Shown here in pieces: positions 7,384 through 17,609 of a stretch of 64,000 nt of DNA. The position numbers and the translations under genes were made by a program. How positions within the stretch are numbered: the first letter of the stretch is position 1; the number at the start of each line of letters is the position of its first letter. The notes under the pieces are model-generated. The model worked only from the letters and a program-made list of their open reading frames with translations, was not told the DNA's origin and made no database searches. This stretch comes from Micrococcales bacterium KH10 (GTDB taxonomy: Bacteria > Actinomycetota > Actinomycetes > Actinomycetales > Cellulomonadaceae). The stretch is from the NCBI GenBank assembly GCA_900188465.1, contig FZPE01000003.1, forward strand, positions 62,001 through 126,000, given 5' to 3'.

Positions 7384-8955
7384 CTACCGAGTTGCCCCAT
7401 CAATGATTGCGACTGAATCGAGCGTGTTTGCCAGCCGCGAGTCGACCCGGGCCACGAGTCTGCTACCACGCGCGGTGTGTTCGACTTTGCTCACTTCGCC
7501 GCGCCGGTATGCTTCCGAGATCAGATCGCCGCGATCGTAGGGAACCACGAGATCGACTGATACTTGCGGTCGTGGCAGCTCTTGGGCGATTCGTTCGAGC
7601 AGTTCCGCAATCCCCTGACCGGTGTGCGCCGCGACCGCGATAGCACCTGGTTCGCGGGCCATGACCTCGTCAATGGACATCTCATCGGCTACATCACACT
7701 TGTTGAGCGCGATGATCTCGGGAACATCACCGATACCGTCGATCTCAGAAAGCACCGCACGTACTGCCGAGATCTGTCCCATCGGGTCCGGGTGGGACGC
7801 GTCGACAACATGAAGCACGACGTCGCAGTCCGCTGCCTCTTCCAAAGTGGAACGGAAAGCCTCAACGAGTTGCGTGGGCAGGTTGCGCACAAAACCAACC
7901 GTGTCGGCCAGCGTGAACTCCCGGCCATCTGGAGTCTTGGTGCGCCGCACTGTGGGGTCCAACGTGGCAAAAAGCGCATTCTCGACGAGCACTCCCGCAC
8001 CGGTGAGCGCATTGAGCAGTGATGACTTACCCGCATTGGTGTATCCAACGATCGCCACGGCTGGAACCTCAGCCTGTTGCCGCGATCGCCGTTTGGCTTC
8101 CCGAGCTGGAGCCATCTGTTCGATCTGACGACGCAGTTTCGCCATCTGTGAGCGAATCCTGCGGCGATCCAACTCGATTTTGGTCTCACCAGGTCCGCGC
8201 GATCCCATACCGGCTGCCCCGGCTCCCACCTGACCACCGGCCTGACGGGACATGGACTCACCCCAACCGCGCAGCCTTGGCAGCAGGTACTCAAGCTGAG
8301 CAAGTTCGACTTGGGCTTTGCCTTCACGTGACTTGGCGTGCTGAGCGAAGATATCCAGGATCAGAGCAGTGCGGTCGATCACCTTGACTTTAACGATGTC
8401 TTCCAGGCCCCGTCGTTGCGAGGGTGCTAGTTCCGAGTCGACGATCACCGTGTCGGCGCCCACATCGGAGACAAGATCGGCGAGCTCTGCTGCTTTTCCG
8501 GATCCTAGGTATGTGCCGGGATCAGGGGTGTCACGACGTTGCAACACCCCGTCTAGAACCTGTGATCCTGCCGTTTCCGCGAGGGCAGCAAGTTCACGCA
8601 GCGAGATTTCAGCTTCCGAAGTGCGCTGACCGCGGTACATTCCAACAAGGACAACCCGTTCCAGCCGGAGTTGGCGGTATTCGACCTCGGTGACATCTTC
8701 CAGCTCGGTGGATAGACCGGCGACGCGTCGCAACGCGCTGCGCTCCTCCAGTTCGAGTTGGTCACCGTCGGAAGTGGTGTGGCGGGTTTCGCCTTCATCG
8801 ACTGCGGTGCCTGCGCGAGCCAGAATACGTGCAACCACATCGCGCGCTATCGCATCGTTGGCTGCCGCAACCTGCTGTGATGCTGCGGATTGAATTGGCT
8901 CCACCGCCGCTGCGTCAGTGTCGGTCGATGAATCCGTGTGGTGCTGTTGCGTCAT
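7384..8955 (-). CDS. hflX: GTPase HflX
   Basis: A ribosome-binding GTPase that splits stalled 70S ribosomes during stress. The N-terminal HflX domain (about 95-295) has the GTYLGSGK nucleotide-binding stretch and the SRGPGETKIELDRRRI hallmark. The G domain shows G1 GYTNAGKS (304-311), G3 DTVGF (351-355) and G4 NKCD (418-421). Length is 523 residues; the first 90 form a low-complexity tail often seen in actinobacteria. The ATG has AGGA upstream. It heads the hflX-dinG pair and is divergent from the methyltransferase gene. Confidence 0.96.
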   Translation of the reverse strand: MTQQHHTDSSTDTDAAAVEPIQSAASQQVAAANDAIARDVVARILARAGTAVDEGETRHTTSDGDQLELEERSALRRVAGLSTELEDVTEVEYRQLRLERVVLVGMYRGQRTSEAEISLRELAALAETAGSQVLDGVLQRRDTPDPGTYLGSGKAAELADLVSDVGADTVIVDSELAPSQRRGLEDIVKVKVIDRTALILDIFAQHAKSREGKAQVELAQLEYLLPRLRGWGESMSRQAGGQVGAGAAGMGSRGPGETKIELDRRRIRSQMAKLRRQIEQMAPAREAKRRSRQQAEVPAVAIVGYTNAGKSSLLNALTGAGVLVENALFATLDPTVRRTKTPDGREFTLADTVGFVRNLPTQLVEAFRSTLEEAADCDVVLHVVDASHPDPMGQISAVRAVLSEIDGIGDVPEIIALNKCDVADEMSIDEVMAREPGAIAVAAHTGQGIAELLERIAQELPRPQVSVDLVVPYDRGDLISEAYRRGEVSKVEHTARGSRLVARVDSRLANTLDSVAIIDGATR

Positions 8956-9060
8956 ACTGTCCTATATCGTGCGCGGTTATGAGTTGAACTATGTTCCATC
9001 GTCCCACGCTGGGCTGAACTAGCACCATCTTATTTTGTGTCAGACCGATAGCATGGTCTG

Positions 9061-9765
9061 GTGCATTCCAGGCAGAAGCGGTCAACACCAGTATCTGAGC
9101 ATTACTTCACGAATCATGAGCGTGCCGGCGACGATGAGCGTGCTATTCGGCAGGTGACCTTAGCTGGGCAGTCTGTTGAGGTTGAAACCGCACCGGGGGT
9201 GTTCTCGCACCAACATCTCGATATCGGAACCGACCTTTTGCTTCGCACCGTGCTCGAACACGAGAATCTTGAGGACCGCACAGTGGCTTTGGATCTGGGA
9301 TGCGGGTGGGGGCCGATCGCTCTGACTCTGGGCCTCGCCACCACGGAACACGACTTGACCACTTATGCCGTCGACATCAATGACCGTGCACTCGATCTGA
9401 CTCGGCGCAACGCGGCACGGCTCGGTCTGGAGACGGTCGTCACTGCGGCACCCGACGATGTGCCGTCGCAGGTTCAATTCGACCTCATCGTCTCGAACCC
9501 TCCCATCCGGGTCGGCAAGACTGCGCTGCACGATCTGCTGCGCACCTGGTTGCCCCGGCTGCGCCTCGGTGGCGCTGCCTACCTCGTCGTGGCGAAGCAA
9601 CTTGGAGCGGACTCGCTACACCACTGGTTGGCGTTACATCTCAACCGCACCGCGACCAATGGCGAAACTACAGGAATGATGACTTCCGATGGTTCCGTCA
9701 TGACAGGCACAGTGGAACGTGTTGCACAAGGCAAAGGCTTCAGAGTGCTGCGGGTTCAGCGATAA
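9061..9765 (+). CDS. RsmC-like class I SAM-dependent methyltransferase
   Basis: The SAM-binding motif I LDLGCGWGP is at 78-85 and the catalytic motif SNPPI at 145-149, the signature of N2-guanine or N6-adenine rRNA methyltransferases. The 234-residue size matches the catalytic half of RsmC (16S rRNA m2G1207), so it is a single-domain relative. The exact rRNA target is inference. The GTG start lacks a clear ribosome binding site, so the start is uncertain by a few codons. Its 3' end overlaps the 3' end of convergent dapF by 26 bases. Confidence 0.8.
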   Translation: MHSRQKRSTPVSEHYFTNHERAGDDERAIRQVTLAGQSVEVETAPGVFSHQHLDIGTDLLLRTVLEHENLEDRTVALDLGCGWGPIALTLGLATTEHDLTTYAVDINDRALDLTRRNAARLGLETVVTAAPDDVPSQVQFDLIVSNPPIRVGKTALHDLLRTWLPRLRLGGAAYLVVAKQLGADSLHHWLALHLNRTATNGETTGMMTSDGSVMTGTVERVAQGKGFRVLRVQR

Positions 9766-10657
9766 ACACCTGTGCTCGTGCGACTATTCGCGCCGGTCCC
9801 GCTAACCGAATATCAGTGAGATCGTTCAGGTCAACGCTGACTTGTCCCCCGGGAACATCGATCAACCACCGCTGCGGTGCGCTCGGCCCGCCCCAGGTAG
9901 CCAATGCGACGGCCACAGCGCACGCGCCGGTGCCGCACGACGGAGTTTCGCCCACTCCGCGCTCGTGAACTCTCATGACCGCACGGCCGACGATCCCGTC
10001 ATCCGATTCGATCTCTGACAGCGGCACCACGAACTCGACGTTGGTTCCATCGGAAGGCAGCGGAAGGACCTCCGGCGCACGGGTCAGATCAAGTTCTTCC
10101 AACTCAGCACGACTGTATAGCGCCACCACAGTGTGCGGGTTACCCATATCCACGCTGAGCCCTGGACGCGGCGGACCTTCCAACCCCGTCACTTTCACGG
10201 TCGCGTCTGCGCCGTGTTCTTGCGCTGCGTCGGGGGCGCTGAGGGTGCCAGGTCCCATCGACACCGAATACCAGCCGGTTTCACTGTTTTTGGTGACCCA
10301 TTTGGTCCCGGCTCGGGTTCCGACAGCCAGTGGCGCTGCGGCGCAGTCGGCGATGTCCAGAAGTTCCAAGAACGCAGCGAATGCTCTGACCCCATTGCCG
10401 CACATCTGTGCCACTGATCCGTCGGCGTTGCGGTAGTCCATGAACCACTGCGGCGAACCAGCCAGACGGTCTCGATCCGGTTGCGGCATGGCCACAGTGG
10501 GCACCAGCCTGATCAATCCGTCACCGCCGACACCGTCGCGGCGATCTGTCAGGGTCCGCACCAGCGACTCGTTGATGTCTAGCCTCGCGTCACGATCGTC
10601 GAGCAACACAAAGTCGTTGCGTGTGCCGTGACCTTTGTAGATCTCCAGGACTGTCAT
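9740..10657 (-). CDS. dapF: Diaminopimelate epimerase
   Basis: Converts LL- to meso-diaminopimelate for peptidoglycan and lysine, using two cysteines in turn as base and acid. These are Cys86 in QMCGNGVR and Cys241 in PSCGTGACA. Length 305 residues is typical. The start overlaps the miaA stop by 4 bases (ATGA), so the two are translationally coupled, as in other actinobacteria. dapA and dapB lie elsewhere in this window. The gene's 3' end runs into the convergent methyltransferase gene. Confidence 0.96.
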   Translation of the reverse strand: MTVLEIYKGHGTRNDFVLLDDRDARLDINESLVRTLTDRRDGVGGDGLIRLVPTVAMPQPDRDRLAGSPQWFMDYRNADGSVAQMCGNGVRAFAAFLELLDIADCAAAPLAVGTRAGTKWVTKNSETGWYSVSMGPGTLSAPDAAQEHGADATVKVTGLEGPPRPGLSVDMGNPHTVVALYSRAELEELDLTRAPEVLPLPSDGTNVEFVVPLSEIESDDGIVGRAVMRVHERGVGETPSCGTGACAVAVALATWGGPSAPQRWLIDVPGGQVSVDLNDLTDIRLAGPARIVARAQVFIAEPAAL

Positions 10658-11706
10658 GAGCCAAGCCTACGGCGGATCGGCTCGAGTGCCGAAGGCACGT
10701 CGGTACTGAGCGCGAGTTGGTCGTGGCGCGCTTTGTCGTCTGCATCCGCGATCACCGTCAGAGCATTGCGGACGAGTTCGTCTGGCGCCACCTGGTCTGC
10801 TCTTATCCAGTTGATACGCGGGTCACGACCGAACCAGCCCATCTGCTTACGCGACAGGCGCCTGGTGGCGGCAATGATCTGTTCTCGTGCTTCTGCCGCA
10901 CTGATGCGACCGGCAAGATGCGCCACCGTTTCACGATAGCCAACCGCACGAAGCGCAGTTTGCGATAGGCCGTTGAGTTCGGGTCCAGCAAGGCGCTGCA
11001 CCTCGGCAACGAGTCCGTCGTGCCACATCTGAGCAGCACGCTGCGCGATGCGTTCGTCGAGTGCTTGTCTGCCGTAGTCGATCCCGATCTGCACGGTTTC
11101 AGTGACATATTCCTGACGCGGCAGGTTTGCGCTAAACGGCTCATCGGTAATGTCGATGACTTCCAAGGCACGGATGATCCGACGACCGTTGGCGGGATCG
11201 ATACTGCGCGCAGCAGCGGGGTCTTTGATCGCGAGTTCGGTGTAGAGGGCAGCAAGCCCTTCTTCTTCGGCGCGCTGTTCCCATTTCGCGCGGATCTGCG
11301 GATCCGTTCGTGGAAAGTTCATATCGTCGAGTAGCGCCCGCACATACAGTCCGGAGCCGCCGACGACGATGACACGGGCACCGCGTGATCTCGCCGCAGC
11401 AATATCGCCACGTGCTTGCTGCTGGTATCGGGCCACTGACGAGTCTTGGCCGGGCTCGATGACGTCAATCTGGTGGTGGCGATAGCCGCGCCGCTGTGAT
11501 GGCGGGAGTTTGGCCGTACCGATGTCCATTCCGCGATAGAGCTGAAATGCGTCAGCACCAACGATCTCAACTGCTTCGGGGCCGCCTAAACTGTCCGCGA
11601 TATCGAGAGCAAGGCTAGATTTGCCTGATGCTGTCGGGCCGACAATCGCGATGACCGGTGCTGGGCCAGCAGGGGGTTCAACGTAACGTTGTTGGGGTTC
11701 GGTCAT
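10654..11706 (-). CDS. miaA: tRNA dimethylallyltransferase
   Basis: Adds an isopentenyl group to N6 of A37 in tRNAs reading UNN codons. The P-loop GPTASGKSS is at 23-31, followed by the substrate motif [17 protein letters not shown]. In this motif Ala replaces the Ser of E. coli, a change I recall from actinobacterial relatives. Product length is 350 residues. It overlaps miaB by 4 bases at its start and dapF by 4 bases at its end. MiaB then acts on its product, which explains the pairing. Confidence 0.95.
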   Translation of the reverse strand: MTEPQQRYVEPPAGPAPVIAIVGPTASGKSSLALDIADSLGGPEAVEIVGADAFQLYRGMDIGTAKLPPSQRRGYRHHQIDVIEPGQDSSVARYQQQARGDIAAARSRGARVIVVGGSGLYVRALLDDMNFPRTDPQIRAKWEQRAEEEGLAALYTELAIKDPAAARSIDPANGRRIIRALEVIDITDEPFSANLPRQEYVTETVQIGIDYGRQALDERIAQRAAQMWHDGLVAEVQRLAGPELNGLSQTALRAVGYRETVAHLAGRISAAEAREQIIAATRRLSRKQMGWFGRDPRINWIRADQVAPDELVRNALTVIADADDKARHDQLALSTDVPSALEPIRRRLGS

Positions 11707-13319
11707 GCCGAAGGCGCTGGTCGCAGTGTCGGCATTCCGAGTGAAATCGCGGCACCGCCGCTGGAACCGCCATGGTCGTGTGACGCTGATCCACCGTTAA
11801 GCCTGGTACGTTCCCTCTTCGCCCAGGCATCGCCTGATCGAGTACGACGCACCCGGTAGTGTCCTCCGGTATGCGCTGAGTCGGCCACCAGGAAGTGAGG
11901 CGCACCGCGAGTAACTTCGACTTCAATCATGTCGCCGGGCCGGGGCAGTCTCGGGTCGATGTCCTCGCGCAGTCGCGGGTCATCGGATCGCACATCTTTC
12001 GAAGCGCTGAATCCGTGGGCCAGGCCATCGGGGACGCCCACGTGCACCAGCCGGTTGTCTCGTGCCCGGCCGCTAACGCGCCGGGTTTCCTCGTCCTTTC
12101 GGCCCGAACTTTCCGCGACGAGCACTTCGACCACTCGCCCGACCTGTGCTTGTCCTTCGGCGGCGTTGATCGACTCCTGGAGTTTGAGTAGTCGGTCGTA
12201 GCGTTCCTGGACCACCTCTTTAGGAATCTGGTTCTCCAGCGTTGCCGCGGGTGTTCCGGGACGAGGCGAATACTGGAAGGTGAACGCTGACGAAAACCGT
12301 GATTTCTCTACCACATCGAGTGTTGCCTGGAAGTCCTCTTCAGTCTCTCCCGGGAAACCAACGATGATGTCGGTGGTTATCGCGGCATCAGGAATGACCT
12401 GACGGACTTTGTCCAGGATTCCCAAGAATCTCTCGGAGCGATAGGAACGACGCATGGCACGCAGGACCCTGTCGGAGCCAGACTGCAACGGCATATGCAG
12501 GCTCGGCATCACATTGCGGGTCTCTGCCATGGCCTCGATCACGTCATCGGTGAAGGCCGCCGGATGGGGCGAGGTGAAACGTACTCGTTCGAGTCCTTCG
12601 ATGGTTCCGCAGGCTCGCAACAGTTTGGCGAAGGCGCCCCGGTCACCGAACTCGACCCCGTAAGAGTTGACGTTCTGTCCCAGCAAAGTCACCTCGATGG
12701 CGCCAGCGGCTACCAGCGATTCGACCTCGGCCAATACTTGCCCCGGGCGACGGTCGCGTTCTTTACCGCGTAAGTGGGGCACGATGCAGAACGTGCAGGT
12801 GTTATTGCATCCCACGGATATCGATACCCATCCCGCGTATACGGATTCACGGCGGGTTGGCAGCGTTGAGGGAAAGACCTGCAAGGATTCCGCGATCTCT
12901 ACCTCGGCACGGCGGTTATGCCGGGCCCGTTCCAATAGCGGTACCAATGCGTCGAGGTTATGGGTACCGAGCACCACGTCGACCCACGGCGCCCGTTCCA
13001 CGATGCCGCTGCGGTCTTTTTGCGCAAGACAGCCGCCGACCGCAATCTGCATACCGGGACGGCCGGCCTTGTTCGATGCCAGCTGGCCGAGCATCCCGTA
13101 CAACTTGCTTGACGCGTTTTCGCGTACCGCGCAGGTGTTGATCACCACGACATCAGCGTCACCGGCTGCTTCATGATGTGGGTCAGCAGGCTGATAGCCA
13201 GCCTGCTCGAGCATTCCAGCCAGGTGCTCGGAATCGTGGACATTCATCTGGCAACCCAAAGTGCGCACCACGTATGTGGGTGCGGAGGGGTCGGCTACAT
13301 GATCGGTGGGGGCAGACAT
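11703..13319 (-). CDS. miaB: tRNA-2-methylthio-N6-dimethylallyladenosine synthase
   Basis: A radical-SAM methylthiotransferase that adds a methylthio group to i6A37. The N-terminal cluster cysteines are Cys23 (LGCQMN), Cys63 (NTCAVRE) and Cys97 (GGCLAQ). The radical-SAM triad is Cys171, Cys175 and Cys178 (CNNTCTFC). A TRAM-like domain follows at about 385-470. The 538-residue product carries roughly 45 extra C-terminal residues rich in Gly, Ser and His that look disordered. It lies 31 bases downstream of rny and overlaps miaA. Confidence 0.96.
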   Translation of the reverse strand: MSAPTDHVADPSAPTYVVRTLGCQMNVHDSEHLAGMLEQAGYQPADPHHEAAGDADVVVINTCAVRENASSKLYGMLGQLASNKAGRPGMQIAVGGCLAQKDRSGIVERAPWVDVVLGTHNLDALVPLLERARHNRRAEVEIAESLQVFPSTLPTRRESVYAGWVSISVGCNNTCTFCIVPHLRGKERDRRPGQVLAEVESLVAAGAIEVTLLGQNVNSYGVEFGDRGAFAKLLRACGTIEGLERVRFTSPHPAAFTDDVIEAMAETRNVMPSLHMPLQSGSDRVLRAMRRSYRSERFLGILDKVRQVIPDAAITTDIIVGFPGETEEDFQATLDVVEKSRFSSAFTFQYSPRPGTPAATLENQIPKEVVQERYDRLLKLQESINAAEGQAQVGRVVEVLVAESSGRKDEETRRVSGRARDNRLVHVGVPDGLAHGFSASKDVRSDDPRLREDIDPRLPRPGDMIEVEVTRGAPHFLVADSAHTGGHYRVRRTRSGDAWAKRERTRLNGGSASHDHGGSSGGAAISLGMPTLRPAPSA

Positions 13320-13350
13320 CGGCGTCTATTCTAATGCCGTTGAGATCGTT

Positions 13351-14892
13351 TCAGGTCCGCGGCCGCGGTTCGGTGTCCTCGTGCACGTCGTCCGAATCGT
13401 CGAGCTCGTAGGTTTCATGCATTTCGCCGGTTGTGGCCACGGCCCGCAGTTCTCGTACCACTGTGACGGTGACCACGCCGAGGCGCCCCATCTCACGCTC
13501 GATCCGGCGCGCGACATCAGTGGCAAGTGCCGCTATTTGATCGTCGGTGACGGCGGACGGCTCGACGACGACCCGCAATTCCCGTCCAGCCGACATGGCC
13601 AGCGCACGGTGCACGCCTTCGATACCGAGGGCGATGTGTTCAAGCCGTTCCATCCGCTCGATGAGTTGCGTCGTCTCATCGCGGCGTGCCCCGGGCCGCG
13701 CAGCAGAGATCGCATCGGCGATCTGCACGATGACGGACTCGATGCTCTCGTGCGGCACCTCATCATGGTGCGCGGCAACAGCGGAGACGATGTCTTCAAG
13801 TTCACCGTGTTTGGCAAGGAACTCAGATCCGACGATTGCATGAGTGCCTGTCACGGTACCGGTGAACGCTTTGCCGATATCGTGCAGGAAGCCTGCGCGA
13901 GAGGCTACCGCGGGATCGGCGCCAACATCTTTGGCGATACCCGCAGCGATCTGCGCCACTTCCACGCTGTGGGCCAGCACCGACTGTCCGTAGGAGGTGC
14001 GCAACCGTAACTGGCCCATGATTTCAATGATCTCGTTGGCGAGATGGTGCACGTCGGCTTGCTTCGCCGCCTCAAGGCCTGCTTCACTACTACGTGCCGC
14101 AGTGGCCATGGCAGCACGTTCGAGGGCTTCTTCAATGCGATGCGGATTGATACGTCCATCGTTGAGCAGCTCTTCCATCGCGGCCGTGGCAGTTTCGCGG
14201 CGTTCCGGGTCAAAACTCGCGAGCATGACTACCGAACTGTCATCTTCAATCAACACGTCGACGCCGCTGATGGCCTCGAAGGCTCTGATGTTGCGGCCTT
14301 CTTTGCCGATGATACGGCCGCGCATCTCTTCATGTGGCAGGTGCAGAGTTGTCACGGCTGCCGCAGAACTCACCGGTACGGCAATGCGCTGCAGTGTTGA
14401 GACGATAATCTGCCGTGCTTTTTCTTCAGCGGTGTCGCGCGCTTGCTGCTCAATGCTGGTCACGACGCCCGCGACGTTGCGATGCGCTGCTTCCAAGATG
14501 GAACGCTCCAGCGTCTTGCGAGCATCGACCACGGTCATTCCCGCTACTTCTTCCAGACGTCTGGCAGCCTCCTGCACAGTCCGCTCACGCTCTGCCTCGA
14601 AGGCAATACGGTCATGGACGAGTTCTTGCTCGCGCTGATCATTTCGCTGCCGTTGCTTGCGCAGCCGGCGCCGCTCGCTGATGAGTTCCTTTTCGGAGTT
14701 ACGCAACTGTTCTTGTCGCTCGGCCAGTTCGGCGGAACGGTCCTTGATGTGCTCGCGCAACTCGCGTGCGTCTTCTTGCGCCTGAACACGCACTGCTTTG
14801 GCTTCCCGTCGCGCCACGAGCACAAGAATCAGCGCGATGAGGCATGCACTCAATAGCGCGAGGACATAGCCCCACTCCAATGCTCCGAACAT
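13351..14892 (-). CDS. rny: Ribonuclease Y
   Basis: A membrane-anchored endoribonuclease that starts mRNA decay. An N-terminal hydrophobic helix (about 8-28) is followed by a long charged coiled coil (about 30-150), a KH domain with IIGKEGRNI (about 194-202) and an HD domain with catalytic His337-Asp338 (FLHDIGKA). The frame begins with TTG at 14910, but the ATG at 14892 has GGGAGG six bases upstream and is preferred, giving 513 residues. Placement between recX and miaB is conserved in actinobacteria. The genome also has RNase J and PNPase, so three decay enzymes are encoded within this window. Confidence 0.93.
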   Translation of the reverse strand: MFGALEWGYVLALLSACLIALILVLVARREAKAVRVQAQEDARELREHIKDRSAELAERQEQLRNSEKELISERRRLRKQRQRNDQREQELVHDRIAFEAERERTVQEAARRLEEVAGMTVVDARKTLERSILEAAHRNVAGVVTSIEQQARDTAEEKARQIIVSTLQRIAVPVSSAAAVTTLHLPHEEMRGRIIGKEGRNIRAFEAISGVDVLIEDDSSVVMLASFDPERRETATAAMEELLNDGRINPHRIEEALERAAMATAARSSEAGLEAAKQADVHHLANEIIEIMGQLRLRTSYGQSVLAHSVEVAQIAAGIAKDVGADPAVASRAGFLHDIGKAFTGTVTGTHAIVGSEFLAKHGELEDIVSAVAAHHDEVPHESIESVIVQIADAISAARPGARRDETTQLIERMERLEHIALGIEGVHRALAMSAGRELRVVVEPSAVTDDQIAALATDVARRIEREMGRLGVVTVTVVRELRAVATTGEMHETYELDDSDDVHEDTEPRPRT

Positions 14893-15053
14893 CCACTGCC
14901 TCCCGGCCAATTCTTAGTGCGTTTAAGGCTACGTGAGATACCTGGTTATTTCCGTAAGATACCGACAAATTTCACGGTTTCCTCACCCGATTCAAGCTTG
15001 CATCGGCCACTTTCGATCACAATATGGAGTTCAGCGCTGCCAGGCGCTCGAAG

Positions 15054-15632
15054 TCAGGCCGTCAGGTCATGATCGTCAAGTGCCATCTTCACCGCGGAAC
15101 GGCTGACGGCATCACTGAAGCCCCGTCTTGCCAGTGCCGCATAGATCCGCTGAAGTTCCCTATCTGACCGGGAACGACGGTTCACTCCAGACCTTTGACT
15201 CCATTCATCATCTGACGGCGAGTCATCACGTGCCGTCATACCCGACTTGCCGGAAAGTCTCTTCGTCGCGAATCGTAGCGCCACTTCCAACTCTTGTTCT
15301 GGCGGGTACTGCTCCATCGCGCGGTCAATGACCTCGTGGGCTAAACCGCGTCTGCCCAATTCGAGAGCCACGGCGCGGCGCGACCGACCTGTCCGGTCGC
15401 GCCGGTCCCGCACGAACATTGCGGCATACTCGTCGTCGTCAATGAGGCCCACGGCGGCTAACCGGGATATGACTTCACCTATGCAACCTTCAGTGAAACC
15501 CTGTGCCTCCAGCCGCGCGACTATTTCACTACTCGGCTGAGGTGTCCGTGCCAGAATCTGCAAAGCTGCTTCACGAGCGTGGTCAATCGAGTCAGGATGC
15601 TCGGTTTGACGACGCGCCTTGGCACGCACCAT
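15054..15632 (-). CDS. recX: Regulatory protein RecX
   Basis: A RecA modulator that binds the filament groove and limits strand exchange. About 192 residues with three-helix repeats (for example ALQILARTPQPSSEIVARLEAQGF and EYAAMFVRDRRDRTGRSRRAVALELGRRGL). The ATG at 15632 shares its A with the recA TGA stop (TGATG), suggesting translational coupling; a GTG three bases earlier is also possible. An insertion around residues 130-160 (about SGKSGMTARDDSPSDDEWS) looks unstructured and is less usual. A 161-base gap to rny follows. Confidence 0.93.
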   Translation of the reverse strand: MVRAKARRQTEHPDSIDHAREAALQILARTPQPSSEIVARLEAQGFTEGCIGEVISRLAAVGLIDDDEYAAMFVRDRRDRTGRSRRAVALELGRRGLAHEVIDRAMEQYPPEQELEVALRFATKRLSGKSGMTARDDSPSDDEWSQRSGVNRRSRSDRELQRIYAALARRGFSDAVSRSAVKMALDDHDLTA

Positions 15633-16660
15633 CACTTGGTTTCTGACTGCTCCGTCTCAGCATTGACTCCAATGCCGAGTTTTTCTTTGATGCGACGCTC
15701 GATCTCGTCGGCGAGATCGGGGTTGTCCTTTAAGAAGGTACGTGCGTTCTCTTTCCCCTGGCCCAACTGGTCACCATCATAGGTGAACCATGATCCCGAT
15801 TTGCGCACCAGGCCATGTTCAACACCCAAGTCGATCAGACTTCCCTCGCGCGAGATGCCGACACCATACAAAATGTCGAACTCCGCCTGCTTGAACGGCG
15901 GTGCCATCTTGTTCTTGACCACCTTGACGCGAGTACGGTTACCGACTGGGTTCGTGCCTTCTTTGAGCGTCTCGATACGACGAATATCCATACGCACCGA
16001 TGCGTAGAACTTCAAGGCCTTACCACCAGTGGTCGTCTCGGGCGAACCAAAGAACACACCGATCTTCTCGCGCAGCTGGTTGATGAAGATAGCCGTAGTA
16101 CCAGATCCCGCTAGCGCGCCGGTGAGTTTACGTAGCGCTTGAGACATTAGCCGCGCCTGCAAACCGACGTGGCTGTCCCCCATCTCGCCTTCGATCTCAG
16201 CCTTAGGAACCAGCGCAGCGACCGAGTCGATGACGATGATGTCGATCGCTCCGGAACGGATCAGCATGTCAGTGATTTCGAGGGCTTGTTCACCGGTGTC
16301 AGGCTGCGAAACCAGGAGCGCGTCAGTGTCGACGCCCAATTTCTTGGCGTAATCCGGGTCGAGGGCATGTTCAGCGTCGATAAAGGCGGCGATTCCGCCC
16401 GCCCGCTGGGCGTTGGCGACGGCGTGCAATGCCACGGTGGTCTTACCCGAGGATTCTGGACCGTAGACCTCGATAATGCGACCCTTCGGCAAACCGCCGA
16501 TTCCAAGTGCGACATCCAGTGCGATCGAGCCGGTGGGAATGGCCGCGACAGGAGCGCGCCCCTCGTCGCCCAGGCGCATAACTGAGCCTTTGCCGAAACT
16601 ACGATCAATCTGCGCCAAGGCGGCTTCAAGTGCCTTATCGCGGTCTGCTGGTGCTGCCAT
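15632..16660 (-). CDS. recA: Recombinase RecA
   Basis: Forms ATP-dependent filaments on single-stranded DNA for recombination and triggers LexA self-cleavage. Walker A GPESSGKT is at 67-74; the core sequence is near-universal and there is no intein. The 342-residue product ends in an acidic tail. The ATG has GGAGG six bases upstream. A LexA box in a hairpin lies about 190 bases upstream (16847-16862), so SOS induction is likely. recX follows with a 1-base overlap. Confidence 0.98.
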   Translation of the reverse strand: MAAPADRDKALEAALAQIDRSFGKGSVMRLGDEGRAPVAAIPTGSIALDVALGIGGLPKGRIIEVYGPESSGKTTVALHAVANAQRAGGIAAFIDAEHALDPDYAKKLGVDTDALLVSQPDTGEQALEITDMLIRSGAIDIIVIDSVAALVPKAEIEGEMGDSHVGLQARLMSQALRKLTGALAGSGTTAIFINQLREKIGVFFGSPETTTGGKALKFYASVRMDIRRIETLKEGTNPVGNRTRVKVVKNKMAPPFKQAEFDILYGVGISREGSLIDLGVEHGLVRKSGSWFTYDGDQLGQGKENARTFLKDNPDLADEIERRIKEKLGIGVNAETEQSETK

Positions 16661-16802
16661 GTGGGGCCTCCGTCATATCAAAGTCGAATCTCATATGTCG
16701 CCGTGTGGCTCAGTCGAATCGATCATGGCGATCGCGACGAGACTACGGCATACCTCTGACATCATCAGATTCGCGTCCGCGTCACATCCGGAACAGTGCC
16801 AT

Positions 16803-16811
16803 TGTGGATAA
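16803..16811 (-). promoter_or_regulatory. DnaA box
   Basis: On the minus strand this reads TTATCCACA, a perfect match to the classical DnaA box, lying in the gap upstream of recA. A single box may regulate transcription or titrate DnaA; one 9-mer can also occur by chance. Confidence 0.4.
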
Positions 16812-16837
16812 CTTAACCGCTCGGCGAAACTAACATC

Positions 16838-16871
16838 GCCACCTTATCGCACACATGTTCGATAAGGTGGC
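16838..16871 (-). promoter_or_regulatory. Perfect hairpin containing a LexA box, upstream of recA
   Basis: Arms GCCACCTTATCG and CGATAAGGTGGC pair perfectly over 12 bp around a 10-base loop. Inside, 16847-16862 reads TCGCACACATGTTCGA, matching 11 of 12 defined positions of the SOS box. The element lies 13 bases after the DUF3046 stop and about 180 bases before recA, so it can act both as the terminator of the clgR-DUF3046 transcript and as the recA operator. Confidence 0.65.
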
Positions 16872-16884
16872 GACACGCCAAGAA

Positions 16885-17103
16885 CTATTTTTTCGGCTCT
16901 GGCAGTCCCCAGTGAAACTGCTCTGGCAGATCGAGGTCCGTACACAACTCACGCCATACGTCGCCCGGGCGATCACCGCGGTCGATCGCCTGCTGCGCCG
17001 TGACGCCGCCCAAAGAGACGAGGGTATGGTCGTTGACCAGAGTGCGCCCGTAGCCCATACCTAGAATTTGATCGACGCAGGCGAAAAACTCGCGCAACTC
17101 CAT
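16885..17103 (-). CDS. DUF3046 protein
   Basis: A 72-residue cytoplasmic protein of unknown function found in actinobacteria next to recA. The family pattern is clear: LREFFACVDQILGMGYG, then HTLVSLGGVTAQQAIDRGDRPGDVWRELCTDLDLP. No signal peptide or membrane segment. It starts 12 bases after the clgR stop, so the two are probably co-transcribed, and it is followed by the SOS-box hairpin before recA. No function is assigned. Confidence 0.9.
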   Translation of the reverse strand: MELREFFACVDQILGMGYGRTLVNDHTLVSLGGVTAQQAIDRGDRPGDVWRELCTDLDLPEQFHWGLPEPKK

Positions 17104-17115
17104 CAGCGCTGTTAC

Positions 17116-17436
17116 TCAGCGATGAGTTCCGGCGGAGCTGAGTTCACGAGTCACTCGCGGCATCTCGAAGTCAGCCATGACCAGGTCAGGCATCTCAAGT
17201 GCCTCGGCTACGGCGATACGATCGGCAACCTGATGCAGCACGGCTGACATCGGCACATCGAGGGCGTCGCAAATGGAACCGAGCAATTCTGAGGAAGCTT
17301 CTTTCTGACCGCGTTCGACTTCACTGAGGTATCCCAGTGAGACGCGTGCTTGGGATGACACTTCACGCAGTGTCCGCCCCTGCCGCTGCCGCAGGTCACG
17401 CAACACGTCGCCAATTTCCCTACGTAGTACGACCAT
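17116..17436 (-). CDS. clgR: ClgR-type XRE-family transcriptional regulator
   Basis: Activator of clp protease and chaperone genes under stress in actinobacteria. The 106-residue product has an N-terminal helix-turn-helix (about 20-60: [31 protein letters not shown]), almost the ClgR signature. The ATG at 17436 is preceded by GGAGGGAGGG and begins with the family's usual [12 protein letters not shown]; the longer TTG frame is rejected. In relatives ClgR is unstable and activates its own gene. Two inverted repeats upstream (17457-17480, 17610-17639) are candidate control sites. The end SSAGTHR is not the small-residue Clp tag seen in some homologues. Confidence 0.9.
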   Translation of the reverse strand: MVVLRREIGDVLRDLRQRQGRTLREVSSQARVSLGYLSEVERGQKEASSELLGSICDALDVPMSAVLHQVADRIAVAEALEMPDLVMADFEMPRVTRELSSAGTHR

Positions 17437-17456
17437 GGTGTGCCCTCCCTCCAATC

Positions 17457-17480
17457 AGCGTCGATGTGGTCCTCGACGCT
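17457..17480. promoter_or_regulatory. Inverted repeat just upstream of clgR
   Basis: AGCGTCGA and TCGACGCT form a perfect 8-bp dyad around 8 bases, 20 bases ahead of the clgR start. It may be an operator for autoregulation or a leader hairpin covering the translation start region. It does not match the corynebacterial ClgR motif as I recall it. Confidence 0.4.
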
Positions 17481-17609
17481 ATATCGAATCAGTTATTGCA
17501 CAGTGGAGTCAATCTGATTCTTCATCTACTACGGTACCGTCCCAACCTGGGAGTGCAGATCTGGTGTGACTAAAACGACACAATGACTCTGGTGCCGATA
17601 CGGCAGGCT

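Noticed and set aside
8976-8993. SOS-box-like GAAC-N3-GTTC upstream of hflX-dinG
   Set aside because: The half-sites are 3 bases apart rather than 4, so a LexA dimer would not fit; one flank also departs from consensus.
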